Source: Nemertoderma westbladi
Taxonomy: Eukaryota; Xenacoelomorpha; Nemertodermatida; Nemertodermatidae
DNA: 64,000 nt
Reading direction: 5' to 3'
Assembly: GCA_032718475.1 (NCBI GenBank)
Contig: JAUCBJ010001860.1
Location: 28,936-92,935, forward strand
A program made the position numbers and the translations under genes. Numbering within the stretch: the first letter of the stretch is position 1; each line of letters opens with the position of its first letter. Below are positions 1 to 9,614 of this stretch, one piece after another. Under the pieces are notes generated by a model. It was not told where the DNA came from. It did not search any database and saw nothing but the letters and a program-made list of their open reading frames with translations.

Positions 1-1300
1 AAATTTTGCAAGTACATTGCTTTGGTGGTTCATAATCGCGTTACAAAATTTCAGATCGATTCTATGTGTGGTATTCGATATATTTAGTTTTTTGACATTG
101 TTTTGTCGCGAAATTAAAAGCAATGGTAAAATAACAGCTGGTGTTCATGATGAAATATGGCTTAATATGTTATACACAGTCATAGAAAAACGTGTTGGTT
201 GCCAAGTTTTACTAGTAGGCTATAAGGAAAGGCAATGTTTACTCACACATAAGCTGTTGGTTTCTAATGTATTACCCCATAAGCTGATTGCTCTCCCAGT
301 GCTTCCTAAGGGTATATCTACAATAAGGTTACTCACTCTGCTATGTTAGGGGGTGGATCAGGAGAATGAATTTTAGTTACACAAAGCAGTGTGTTGTGTC
401 CTATTGCAGTCGATACTCACTGTGGATTGCAAAATGTTTTATAGTTGACCTACACTATAATACAGTAGTTGCATGTATTTAAGGAGCCCGCTCTGGCCTA
501 CCGCCTAAGGAGTACCTATATTACATATTCACATAGAATTCACTGGGAAGATATATTCCGCTTGACGACGGGGTAATACCTATAGAAGGAAACTATATTT
601 GTTATTTGGCTCTATTCGTTGTTATTTATCTGGTTGCGCATCATGGGCATTTTTTATAAATATTCGGTAATCGCATCTTATATCTTGTAAACGTTCTTGA
701 TAATGAAATTATTTGCTTCATATTATATTTTTGTTAGTGGTAGCTAAGTTGCATTTTTTATTATGTGGGGCGAGCCACAAAGTCAGCTAGCCTCACGCCT
801 TGCAGTTTAGACAATTTTAGTTTACTTACTGCTGACTGACATAGTTCTTTGTAATAGTCTTGGCTAGGATTTTTCCCCCGGGCTCCTTCCAGCCAGCTTG
901 CTGGCTTTCTAGTATAGAAGTAGTTTGCTTTTAGCTGACATCCGATAGAAATAAGATAAATAAAACGATATGTTAGCCAGTTTTCATTAATTATATTGTA
1001 TAAAAATGGTTTAATTATGTTTATTAGATATTACAAATAAATAAATAATATATATATACAGTAAAAAAGCTCATTTATTATTATTAATATTAAAATACCG
1101 AATGCATTTCGCGTTGGCTCTTCAGCGGTAAAAATATTGTGTAGCTTTCTTACTGTTCAAAGGGTGAGTTATATAAGTCTCCTTTCTTTCAGTGGGGCCA
1201 ATAATGTGGAATTCCCCCAAATTTAGTTTGAATGGTATAATGTACTTCTTTGTTGTTCTTTGAACTTCACATTGAGTTAATTATTGTTTATTTAGTTCAA
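1..1300. other. AT-rich sequence without a supportable gene
   Basis: I see no gene here. The open frame at 17-349 (+) has no recognisable domain and looks like chance. The 14-bp motif GTGGGGCGAGCCAC at 765-778 matches the outer end of the inverted-repeat element at 9116-9614, so a decayed relative of that element may lie here. No second end was found. Confidence 0.5.
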
Positions 1301-1310
1301 TTATAGGTAA

Positions 1311-1640
1311 TTGGGTGCGTTTATTATTCTCCCCCCTCGAGTGCCTATAGCCTGTCAGGTACCCAGCAAACTCCACCCGCGACAAAGCTTCGCGACCGTC
1401 CAATCTTCGCCCGGAGCAAACTTCGCCCTCAAAATGAGTAACTATCGCCCGGCGGAAACCTTAGCCCGCGGGACATCTTCCCCCGCGAGCAACCTTCGCC
1501 CACTAAATAATTATTGTTTTGGTTAGAAAAAGCCGTCTCTGTAACCTGCTCCTTTCCCTCAATTGGTAACAGCATCGTTTATTGTTTAGGTTAGAAAAAT
1601 CGGTCTCTGTAACCTGCTCCTTTCCTTAAATTGGTAACTA
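1311..1640. repeat. GC-rich degenerate repeat plus a 59-bp direct duplication
   Basis: Positions 1355-1505 hold loosely repeated GC-rich words built around TTCGCCC and CCCGCG. They are followed by two near-identical segments at 1512-1570 and 1579-1638, both containing GGTTAGAAAAA and GTAACCTGCTCC. A reverse-complement relative (GGTTACAG ... TTTTCTAACC) occurs at about 21775-21830, so this is probably part of a dispersed repeat. The 71-codon frame at 1311-1526 is not supported as coding. Confidence 0.5.
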
Positions 1641-2370
1641 AAATGTTCACTAACACAAATCGTATTGGGCGAAGGTTGCACCCAACCGTCAGTAGCTCTG
1701 GTTAGGACTCACTATGAACATCTTCCGACTCTGCCTATACCGTTATCTTCTACCTGTCACCACGTATTCACAAGTGGTTCAACCCTCCTACCCATCCATC
1801 AGAAGTGGTTCAACCCCCCTACCCCTTCCCAATGATTCCAGCCTCCCACACTACTCCATTTTTTGAAAAATGCTTTGTGTATGAGAAGTGCAGACCAGTG
1901 ACGTAATCATCCATACCTAATTTTGAATCTGATTAATTTCTCCACCAGAAAAGTATCACATTTATTGGTGAATTGTCAAATCAATTAGATGGGATTGATC
2001 CAAAACAGAGAAGTATCACTTCTAGAAAACAAGAGTGGGAAAAGCATACTTTCCTTCATATCAAAGCAGCATGTAGGCCTAGGCTAGAGTTGGACTAAAT
2101 ACAACAAGCTGCACAAGTAGGTGCAGTTTTAAATTGTCTATCTAATGGTGTGTCCATGGAAACGCCAAACCCATGCATTCTCCTTTAAATAGCATTGATT
2201 CACTCCTCTTCACGGTTCAACCCTCCCTGATCTCCCCTATATATATTGCAGCTGCTATGCAGCATCCCGATATCAGTACTGTCGTGGATAGATAGTAGAT
2301 GGTGGTATTTAACAGAGGATCTTGTGGTGGGGACATAGTCCCGACTCAAACAGACTACAGCGGCCAAGAA
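1641..2370. other. Intergenic sequence with a short direct repeat
   Basis: No gene is recognised. AAGTGGTTCAACCC occurs twice near 1770 and 1808. At about 2246-2283 there is a sequence resembling the 3' terminus of the RTE-like LINE found elsewhere here (GCAGCTGC, ATGCAGCAT, CCGAT), just upstream of the LINE copy at 2371. It may be the tail of a second, mostly lost copy. Confidence 0.4.
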
Positions 2371-4066
2371 TGCAGTTAAGGCTGCATCTAGGTCCCTGAA
2401 CAGGCAGTACTCTGCTAATCTACAGGAGCTAATAAACCAACAGGTTGATGCCATCAATGATGCTGACGACAGCAGGCAATCATCCCAGGCATGGAAATCG
2501 ATCAACTCTGCTTACTGGGCGAAAAAGCCAACCAACCACCAAGGTTAAGGCTGAATCACCAGCCGATCGCCTCAATGGTTGGAAAGCCCACTTTGAAAAG
2601 CTCCTCAATAATGACAGGGTATTGTCTGATAACTTTATAGAAGTAAAAGTGTCTGAGTCTGTACTCCCAGATATTCCCATTGGTGATATCTCCTTTGCAG
2701 AAGTGAAGGCTGCTGCAAAGAGCATTAAGACCAATCGTGCCAGTGGAGTAGATGGTGTTCCCCCTGAGGTCTTTAAAATACCTGAGTGTTTAAAGCTCAT
2801 CTATCCCATCATAGTAGACATGTACCGAACAACAAGAGTCCCACAAGAAATGAAAACAAATAAGTTGGTGCCAGTTCCCAAGAAGGGCAACCTAACACTC
2901 TACGGTTCTTTTCGGGGAATCTCATTGATCTCGATTGCTGCAAAGCTATACAATAGGATTCTATTAAATCGCATCAGGGATCCCATTGAGAGACTGCTCC
3001 GTGGAAATCAGAATGGGTTCCGTAAAGGTCGTGGGACCATGGAGCCCATTTTGGCACTTAGAAGGATAATTGAAGAGTTATCAAAAAAGAAAGACAGGCA
3101 TCTGGCTGTTATCTTTGTTGACTTCTTCAAGGCCTTTGATTCAGTCTCTCGCTCACGTATGTTCAGCATACTTTCATTATATGGGATTCCTGATGAAATT
3201 ATTGCAGCAATCAGATCAGTATACGATGGTTCGACAACATTTGTGTCTACTGTTGACGGTGACACAGAACCATTTGAAGTGTTATGGGGCGTCCTCCAAG
3301 GAGACACACTTGCACCATTCTTGTTCATTATTGTGGTTGACTATGTTCTACGCATGTCCTTAGATCATTATAATGATGATGGGGTGATGATAACTCCACC
3401 TACTGGCTCCAGAAGTCGAGGAAATCCTGCCAAGTACCTAACTGATCTAGACTTTGCTGATGACTTAGGAGTACTCTCAGAATCATTAGAGGGAGCCCAA
3501 CGGCTCCTCAGCTCATTAGAACATGCTGCTTCTAGTGTTGGTCTTTTTATTAACTCCAGAAAGACCAAAATTCTGACAGTTAACTTTGAAAGTCCTCAGC
3601 AAGTCTCTGATCGGATGAGCATAAGCTCAAAGGATGGTATGCTTGAGCATGTGGACGACTTCTGTTACCTGGGATCATGGATCCGGAAGTCAGGTGAGGA
3701 CCTTCGAATACGTAAGGGAAAGGCATGGGCAGCCTTGAATAGGCTTTCCAGGATTTGGAAGTCACCGAGAATTAATCGGAAACTTAAGGTCCGATTATTT
3801 AGAGCAGCAGTAGTTCCAGTACTCCTCTACGGGAGTCCATGCTGGGCTCTAACTGCTGAGGACACCAAATCTCTGGATGGCACATTCACAAGAATGCTAC
3901 GCCGGGTTCATTGTGTCAAGTACAATGCACACATCTCCAATCAGACACTATATAACATTGGAGGTGTCTCATTGGTTCCCCCAAGCTTGACACTAGAACA
4001 AAATCGCCTCCGCTTTGCAGGACATTGCTTTCGCCGTGAGGACCAGCCAGTGCATAATCTTGTACT
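2371..4066 (+). pseudogene. RTE-like LINE, endonuclease-RT fragment, copy 1 (broken)
   Basis: This is a non-LTR reverse transcriptase of the RTE supergroup (RTE-X or Proto2-like by motif style). The open frame 2445-4172 carries the RT motifs in order: KTNRASGVDGVPPEV (template contact region), VPVPKKGN then GISLISIAAKLYN, FVDFFKAFDS (first catalytic Asp, about 3110), GVLQGDTLAPFLF, and LDFADDLG (catalytic Asp pair, about 3455). A thumb and C-terminal region with CYLG, LLYGSPCWAL and RLRFAGHCFRRED follows. It is broken in three ways. The upstream coding frame (..AVKAASRSLNRQYS..) ends at TAA 2546-2548 and coding continues in another frame. The endonuclease domain is missing. From about 4066 the sequence leaves the family consensus seen at 7300-7508, so the 3' part is lost and the last 35 codons of the frame are foreign. 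Inactive relic. Confidence 0.85.
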
Positions 4067-4401
4067 ACTGTATATACAACAGCTTAACACCATGCAAACA
4101 CAGGGAAGAAGTTTTAACCAATATTCTCCTTTTAAAAGGCTATTGGAAGTTTACAACATTATAAAGGTCTAACTGAGATAGCGATAATCTTATTGTGGTA
4201 CTGGTTCCGGTGGAGTTAAGACACGGAAAAGAATGAAAATATATGACGTCTTTTTAGCTTGCAACTTCCCCTGATGATTTGCTTTGCCCGGTTTCAATTT
4301 GTTACGCCCTATATTTAATAATGTTACTTGTGTTCCAGCAATAGTTTACTGGGTTTGATCTAATTGAAATGAATGAATAATATAAAATTATCCCAACTTA
4401 C
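4067..4401. other. CLCA intron or intergenic sequence
   Basis: No gene is recognised between the LINE relic and the CLCA exon. The remaining VWA-domain exons of CLCA would be expected at lower coordinates on the minus strand, but I could not find them in 1-4401. They may lie beyond the window, or the gene may be incomplete. Confidence 0.4.
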
Positions 4402-4527
4402 CGTCATACTGGTACTGCGGTCCAATATTAAATAAATTATTTGGCCAGTTGTCGGTTGAAGTAACTTAAATGTTGGTTCAGTGTCCACAGTTTCATCAGA
4501 CGGTATAGGGTTGTTACCAAGAAAATC
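4402..4527 (-). CDS. CLCA: CLCA-like gene, exon f: end of linker and start of VWA domain
   Basis: This exon encodes 42 codons in phase 0 at both ends. The acceptor is TTTTCAG just above 4527 and the donor is GTAAGT directly below 4402. The peptide runs from DFLGNNP through EPTFKLLQ to IIYLILDRSTSM. PTFKLLQ followed by LILDxSxS is the characteristic CLCA linker and start of the von Willebrand A domain. DRSTS fits the MIDAS metal-binding signature DxSxS. It joins exon e in phase (..MEFHK|DFLGNNP..), with no residues apparently missing against the family. The intron to exon e is about 3.1 kb and is filled by the 28-bp and 83-bp arrays and a LINE copy. In known CLCA proteins this region belongs to a secreted, self-cleaving metalloprotease that modulates the TMEM16A channel. 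Confidence 0.88.
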
Positions 4528-4598
4528 CTGAAAATAAATTATTTGCTGATTGTATATGCTTTGTAGATAAATAACTTACAGCCTTTAGGAACTCTGGA

Positions 4599-6340
4599 TA
4601 TTAGAATACGTGTAAAAGTGTTAATTTATTAGAATACGTGTAAAAGTGCTAATTTATTAGAATACGTGTAAAAGTGCTAATTTATTAGAATACGTGTAAA
4701 AGTGGTGATTTATTCGAATAAGTGTAAAAATTCTAATTTGTTAGAATACGTGTAAAAGTGCTGAATTATTAGAATATGTGTAAAGTTCTAATTTATTAGA
4801 ATACGTGTAAAGGTGATGATTTATTAAAACATGTGTAAAGAGCTGTCTCATTACAAAACGTGTAAAAGAGCTGATTTATTAGAATACATTAAAAATGCTA
4901 ATTTATTAGAATACGTGTAAAAGTGCTAATTTATTAGAACATGTGTAAAATAGCTGATTTATTAGAATACGTGTAAAAATGCTGATTTATTAGAATATGT
5001 GTAAAAGTGATGATTTATTAAAACATGTGTAAAAGAGCTTTTTCATTAGAATACGTGTTAAAGTGCTTATTTATTAGAATATGTGTAAAAGAGATGACTT
5101 ATTAGAATACGTGTAAAAGAGCTTTTTCATTAGAATACGTGTAAAAGTGCTGATTTATTAGAATAAGTGTAAAAGTGATGATTTATTAGAATATGTGTAA
5201 AAGAGCTGATTTATTAGAATACGTGTAGAAGTGCTTTTTCATTAGAATACGTGTAAAAGTGCTTATTTATTAGAATATGTGTAAAAGAGATGACTTATTA
5301 GAATACGTGTAAAAGAGCTTTTTCATTAGAATACGTGTAAAAGTGCTTATTTATTAGAATATGTGTAAAAGAGATGACTTATTAGAATACGTGTAAAAGT
5401 GCTGATTTATTAGAATAAGTGTAAAAGTGATGATTTATTAGAATATGTGTAAAAGAGCTGATTTATTAGAATACGTGTAGAAGTGCTGATTTATTAGAAT
5501 AAGTGTAAATGGCTCATTTATTAGAATACGTGTAAAAATACTAATTTATTAGAATACCTGTAAAAGTGCTAATTTATTAGAATATGTGTAAAAGAGCTGA
5601 TTTTTTAGAATACGTGTAAAAATGCTAATTTATTAGAATACCTGTAAAAGTGCTAATTTATTAGAATATGTGTAAAATAGCATATTTAATAGAGTACGTG
5701 TACGTGTAAAAGTGCTGATTTATTAGAATAAGTGTAAAAGTGATGATTTATTAGAATATGTGTGAAAGAGAGCTGATTTATTAGAATACGTATAGAAGTG
5801 CTAATTCATTAGAATAAGTGTAAATTGCTAATTTATTAGAATACGTGTAAAAATACTAATTTGTTAGAATACGTGTAAAAGTGCTGAATTATTAGAATAT
5901 GCGTAATGTGCTGATTTATTAGAATACGTGTAAAAGTGCTGAATTATTAGAATATGCGTAATGTGCTGATTTATTAGAAAACGTGTAAAAGTTCTGATTT
6001 ATTAGAATAAGTGTAAAAGTGCTGATTTATTAGAATAAGTGTAAGTTGCTAATTTATTAGAATACCTGTAAAAGTGCTAATTTATAAGAATATGTGTAAT
6101 AGAGCTGACTTATTAGAATACGTGTAAAAGTGCTGATTGATTAGAATAGTGTAAAACTGACGATTTATTAGAATAAGTGCAAAAGTGCTCATTTATTAGA
6201 ATGCGTACAAAAATGCTAATTTATTAGAATATGTGTAAAAGTGCTAAATTATTAGAATACGTGTAAAAGTGCAGATTTATTAGAATACTTGTAATATTGC
6301 TGATTTATTAGAATACGTGTAAAAGTCGTGATGATTTATT
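4599..6340. repeat. 28-bp tandem array, about 62 units
   Basis: A degenerate array with a basic unit of 28 bp, containing TTTATTAGAATACGTGTAAA on the plus strand. Variants include AATATGTGTAAA, AATAAGTGTAAA and AATACCTGTAAA, plus a CTTTTTCATTAG subtype. Blocks of several units recur, for example across 5035-5400, which suggests higher-order duplication. It lies in the CLCA intron between exons e and f and abuts the 83-bp array at 6341. There are no unique spacers, so it is a minisatellite rather than a CRISPR-type array. Confidence 0.95.
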
Positions 6341-6341
6341 A

Positions 6342-6852
6342 CGGTTGGACTTACCTTTTGGAACTCCATAACATCGCAGGAGGCCCCCCTGCCCCCCAGT
6401 GGTTCATCTCGTTTGGGCCCCCGGTTGGACTTACCTTATGGAATGCCATAACATCCCAGGAGACGGCCCCCCTGCCCCCCAGTGGTTCATCTCGTTTGTG
6501 CCCCCGGTTGGACTTACCTTATGGAATTCCATAACATCCCAGGAGGCGGCCCCCCTGCCCCCCAGTGGTTCATCTCGTTTGGGCCCCCGGTTGGACTTAC
6601 CTTATGGAATTCCATAACATCCCAGGAGACGGCCCCCCTGCCCCCCAGTGGTTCATCTCGTTTGGACCCCCGGTTGGACTTACCTTATGGAATTCCATAA
6701 CATCCCAGGAGGCGGCCCCCCTGCCCCCCAATGGTTCATCTCGTTTGGGCCCCCGGTTGGACTTACCTTATGGAATTCCATAACATCCCAGGAGGCGGCC
6801 CCCCTGCCCCCCCAGTGGTTCATCTCGTTTGGGCCCCCGGTTGGACTTACCT
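6342..6852. repeat. 83-bp array of a CLCA exon-donor junction, main block
   Basis: About six head-to-tail 83-bp units, each containing GGACTTACCTTATGGAATTC and a C-rich stretch. On the minus strand each unit reads as the last 73 bp of CLCA exon e, ending ..ATGGAATTCCATAAG, plus 10 bp of intron beginning GTAAGT. The array therefore repeats an exon end together with its splice donor. Because 83 is not a multiple of 3, the staggered short open frames across the array (6328-6917) are not genes. The block continues at 7509-7640 after a LINE insertion. Confidence 0.9.
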
Positions 6853-7508
6853 CGTGTTATGGTGTTACGTGTAATGGTATGCTTGAGCATGTGGACGACT
6901 TCTGTTACCTGGGATAATGGATCCGGAAGTCAGGTGAGGACATTGGAATACGTAAGGGAAAAGCATGGGCAGCCTTGAATGGGCTTTCCGGGATTTGGAA
7001 GTCACCGAGAATTAATCGGAAACTTAAGGTCCGATTATTTAGAGCAGCAGCAGTTCCAGTACTCCTCTATGCGAGTCCATGCTGGGCTCTAGCTGCTGAG
7101 GACACCAAATCTCTGGATGGCACATTCACGGGAATGCTACGCCGAGTTCATTGTGTCAAGTACAATGCACACATCTCCAACCAGACACTATATAAGATTG
7201 GAGGTGTCTCATTGGTACCCCCAAGCTTGACACTAGAACAAAATCGCCTCCGCTTTGCAGGACATTGCTTTCGCCGTGAGGACCAACCAGTGCATAATCT
7301 TGTACTTTGGCAGCCTCATGGAGTGGATAAGCATGGTGGACAGCCCATGACTTTCTTGAGACGCATCTTAAAGGACACTGGCCTTGAAGATGCGGATGAT
7401 CTAGCAAATGTCATGGGTGATAGGGAGTTGTGACGGTGCAATTTTGTCGATAAGCCGGCACAGCATTCTTAAAAATGCAGCTGCAATGCAGCATGCCGAT
7501 CCTAGTAG
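6853..7508 (+). mobile_element. RTE-like LINE copy 2, 5'-truncated, inserted in the 83-bp array
   Basis: Family similarity starts at about 6875 (GMLEHVDDFCYLG) and runs to the family 3' end GCCGATCCTAGTAG at 7508. The coding remnant 6975-7433 matches copy 1 from its thumb region onward. It also includes the C-terminus that copy 1 lacks (GGQPMTFLRR, DLANVMGDREL). A stop replaces the residue after CYLG. The same 11 bp, TGGACTTACCT, stand directly before (6842-6852) and after (7509-7519), a plausible target-site duplication inside a repeat unit. About 20 bp at 6853-6874 are unrelated to the LINE and resemble words of the 28-bp array, possibly filler from integration. Confidence 0.85.
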
Positions 7509-7640
7509 TGGACTTACCTTATGGAATTCCATAACATCCCAGGAGGCGGCCCCCTGCCCCCCAATGTTTCATCTCGTTTGGGCCCCCGGTTGGACTTACC
7601 TTATGGAATTCCATAACATCCCAGGCGGCGGCCCCCCTGC
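7509..7640. repeat. 83-bp array continued, merging into CLCA exon e
   Basis: One further 83-bp unit (7509-7591) is followed by the unit that is contiguous with unique exon e sequence. This marks the edge where the duplication began: the single-copy exon lies to the right and the repeats to the left. That is downstream of the exon on the gene's minus strand. Confidence 0.85.
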
Positions 7641-7722
7641 ACCGGTCGTTCATCTGATTAGGGGCTTCCGGGTTGTGGTAGCCGTCTGGGAAATCGGGAT
7701 CCGAGTGGCAGAATTGCGATAT
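7600..7722 (-). CDS. CLCA: CLCA-like gene, exon e
   Basis: 41 codons, phase 0 at both ends. The acceptor is TTGTAG just above 7722 and the donor GTAAGT begins at 7599. The peptide includes ISQFCHSDP, then HNPEAPNQMNDRC, then AWDVMEFHK. The pattern FC..H..EAPN.QN..C.....W is diagnostic of the CLCA family between the N-terminal catalytic domain and the VWA domain. Its last 73 bp plus 10 bp of intron form the unit of the adjacent 83-bp array, so downstream of the true donor there are several more identical donors. Only the first keeps frame with exon f. Reading through one unit changes the frame and reaches a TAA in the next unit. Confidence 0.9.
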
Positions 7723-7910
7723 CTACAAACAAACATTCAATTCGCTAATAATTAGTAATATATTCTACGAGAACTCCATAAGATAAACGGCAAACTGAAC
7801 TTTGAAATGTCGACCAACTGAACTATTCGTAATATTTAAAATTTCAAACAATATAATTATTAATTTAAATGAAACACAAGCTTAGTGTAAGATATTTAAA
7901 TGGAACCCAC

Positions 7911-8066
7911 CCCAGGTATAAACTCCATAAACATCATAGAAGCCGTGGCGGTATTCTCGTCTTCTTTCATCGAAGAAATGAATCGACATCCTTTCTCGGG
8001 AAGATTCGTGTTCGGATCAATCTCGCAGTCCTCATAAGTTTGGTAATGCTTGTGTGTACCCTTCAC
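7911..8066 (-). CDS. CLCA: CLCA-like gene, exon d
   Basis: 52 codons, phase 0. The acceptor is TTTTGTAG just above 8066. The donor is taken as GTGGGT directly below 7911, which is weaker than the other donors but gives an exact in-phase join to exon e (..MEFIPG|ISQFC..). The peptide has YEDCEID, EKGCRF and TATASMMFMEF, matching the CLCA stretch with paired cysteines followed by ASIMF-type residues and then the FC motif at the same spacing. The plus-strand open frame at 7869-8078 is a shadow of this exon. Confidence 0.85.
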
Positions 8067-8163
8067 CTACAAAAGTAATAAACAATGGTTTATAGTGCCG
8101 GTAGGTTTACAGTAGTAGACTTCTCAGAAAGGAGTATATTTATTGGAATGAGGTGTAACTTAC

Positions 8164-8291
8164 CTCCAGACTGCACCGTGTAGCTTGTAACTCCCCATCC
8201 GAGTCGATGTAGAAATGTTGACCATTAGGTAATGGGTATTCGTCAAATAGACCCCATCGTAAATGTCCCCATTCGTGTACTAAAACTTTAC
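8164..8291 (-). CDS. CLCA: CLCA-like gene, exon c: HEXXH catalytic motif
   Basis: 128 bp entered in phase 1 from exon b and ending in phase 0. The acceptor is GTATTTAG just above 8291 and the donor is GTAAGT directly below 8164. The peptide contains KVLVHEWGHLRWGLFDEY, the CLCA zinc-metalloprotease signature. HEWGH supplies the two histidines and the glutamate of the HEXXH site that carries out self-cleavage in known CLCA proteins. Downstream, LQATRCSLE leads into exon d. All signature residues are present, so this exon looks functional. Confidence 0.95.
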
Positions 8292-8371
8292 CTAAATACA
8301 GTATATAGTAATTAAGTTATGAGTAAACACTTAAATCAGCACTCAGGTTATAATTTTCTGTATTATCCGTA

Positions 8372-8813
8372 ATGTTTCAGACAATATAACCAAACTTACC
8401 CAGGTCTCCCCACAATGTTTCAGACAATAAAAACAAACTTACCCAGGTCTCCCCACAATGTTTCAGACAATATAACCAAACTTACCCAGGTCTCCCCACA
8501 ATGTTTCAGACAATATAACCAAACTTACCCAGGTCTCCCCACAATGTTTCAGACAATATAACCAGACTTACCCAGGTCTCCCCACAATGTTTCAGACAAT
8601 ATAACCAGACTTACCCAGGTCTCCCCACGATGTTTCAGACAATATAACCAAACTTACCCAGGTCTCCCCACAATGTTTCAGACAATATAACCAAACATAC
8701 CCAGGTCTCCCCACAATGTTTCAGACAGTATAACCAAACTTACCCATGTCTCCCCACAATGTTTCAGACAATATAACCAAACTTACCCAGGTCTCCCCAC
8801 AATGTTTCCGACA
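8372..8813. repeat. 43-bp array of a CLCA exon-donor junction, ten units
   Basis: Ten tandem units of 43 bp, each with ACTTACCCAGGTCTCCCC or a close variant. Donor-bearing copies sit near 8399, 8442, 8485, 8528, 8571, 8614, 8657, 8700, 8742 and 8786. On the minus strand a unit is the last 33 bp of exon b plus 10 bp of intron (GTAAGTTTGG). Two units vary at the donor: one reads GTATGT (8700), and one reads CATG in place of CCTGG just before it (8742). The copy at 8786 is continuous with unique exon b sequence. The others lie in the intron downstream. Confidence 0.95.
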
Positions 8814-8903
8814 ATATAATGTCCTGAAGGAATTGCGGCGTAAAATGAAGATACTCTCCCGGGACGGCGCATCCGTCAGGTTGTTTTACGTAAGGGTTGT
8901 CAC
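8787..8903 (-). CDS. CLCA: CLCA-like gene, exon b
   Basis: 117 bp (2 + 38 codons + 1). The acceptor is ATTCACAG just above 8903 and the donor is GTAAGT directly below 8787. The peptide includes DNPYVKQPDGCAVPGEYLHF and TPQFLQDI and ends at LWGDL. The sequence C..PGEY.HFTP.F is the CLCA segment that precedes the HEXXH motif. The junction codon GGT is split G|GT, giving ..GDLG|KVLVHEWGH.. with exon c. The first donor after the exon is the one that keeps frame. Use of any later array donor adds 43n bases and reads a TGA within the first added unit. Confidence 0.92.
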
Positions 8904-9115
8904 CTGTGAATTATAATAAAGTAATTAATAGGCCTAATATAGAATGATAAAAGTGATACATCATCGTGGTGACAATTGACAAACAGAATAATGTCACAGA
9001 ATAAGTGAACTAAAAAACAAGAGACTTTATATTTGTTTCAGACACCAGATTATTATATACGGTAGGCCCTAAGCCGAGGATGCTGCTCATTGTTCATAAC
9101 ATAAGAATACACGAA

Positions 9116-9614
9116 GTGGGGACTTCGCGCAGCACGAAGTTGGCAGAGCCTTAGCGAATTGACACTGTTAGTGGGTAGGTCAATTTATGCAAATAGTCAC
9201 GTTGGCCCTCTAGCGGCAGACTGGAGAACTGCAGATGGATTCGCCTCCTTTGAAAGTCACAGCTAATGGTCTAATACATATCTGCCAAGTTTCAGCTTGA
9301 ACGGATTAAAAGCAAAGAAATGGGAGGGCATTTAATGTTTAGACATGTGGCCCTCTAGCGGGAGACCATTGCACTGATGGTGTCTGAAAGTCTCTCAAAA
9401 ATCTCAACTTTTGCTCATATTGATACCTACAAATTTTCAACTTGGCAGCTTTAAATCCGACAAAGTTATTAGCATGTCAAAATCGTAACGACGACGACAA
9501 CGACGACGACGACAACGACGACGACGACGACGACGACAACTATTTGCATAAATTGACCCACCCCCTAACAGTGTCAATTCGCTAAGGCTCCGCCAACTTC
9601 GTGGCTCGCCCCAC
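9116..9614. mobile_element. Small non-autonomous DNA element with about 80-bp terminal inverted repeats
   Basis: The left arm (9116-9197) and right arm (9539-9614) are imperfect inverted copies sharing CCTTAGCGAATTGACACTGT and CAATTTATGCAAATAGT. The outer ends are GTGGGG/CCCCAC. The interior is about 340 bp, has no ORF, and ends in an (ACG)n-type triplet run at 9486-9540. It lies in the CLCA intron between exons a and b. No convincing target-site duplication is visible, so the superfamily is not assigned. Confidence 0.7.

Noticed and set aside
17-349. 110-residue plus-strand frame at the window start
   Set aside because: No domain, no splice or promoter context, composition like surrounding non-coding DNA.
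4599-6340. CRISPR-like array of about 28-bp repeats
   Set aside because: Units are head-to-tail with no unique spacers, are highly variable, and lie in an animal intron.
6328-6917. Series of overlapping 68-89 residue open frames
   Set aside because: They are the same 83-bp non-coding unit read in successive frames. The unit is a duplicated exon-donor junction on the other strand.
7869-8078. Plus-strand 69-residue frame
   Set aside because: It overlies CLCA exon d on the other strand, which has family motifs and splice sites.
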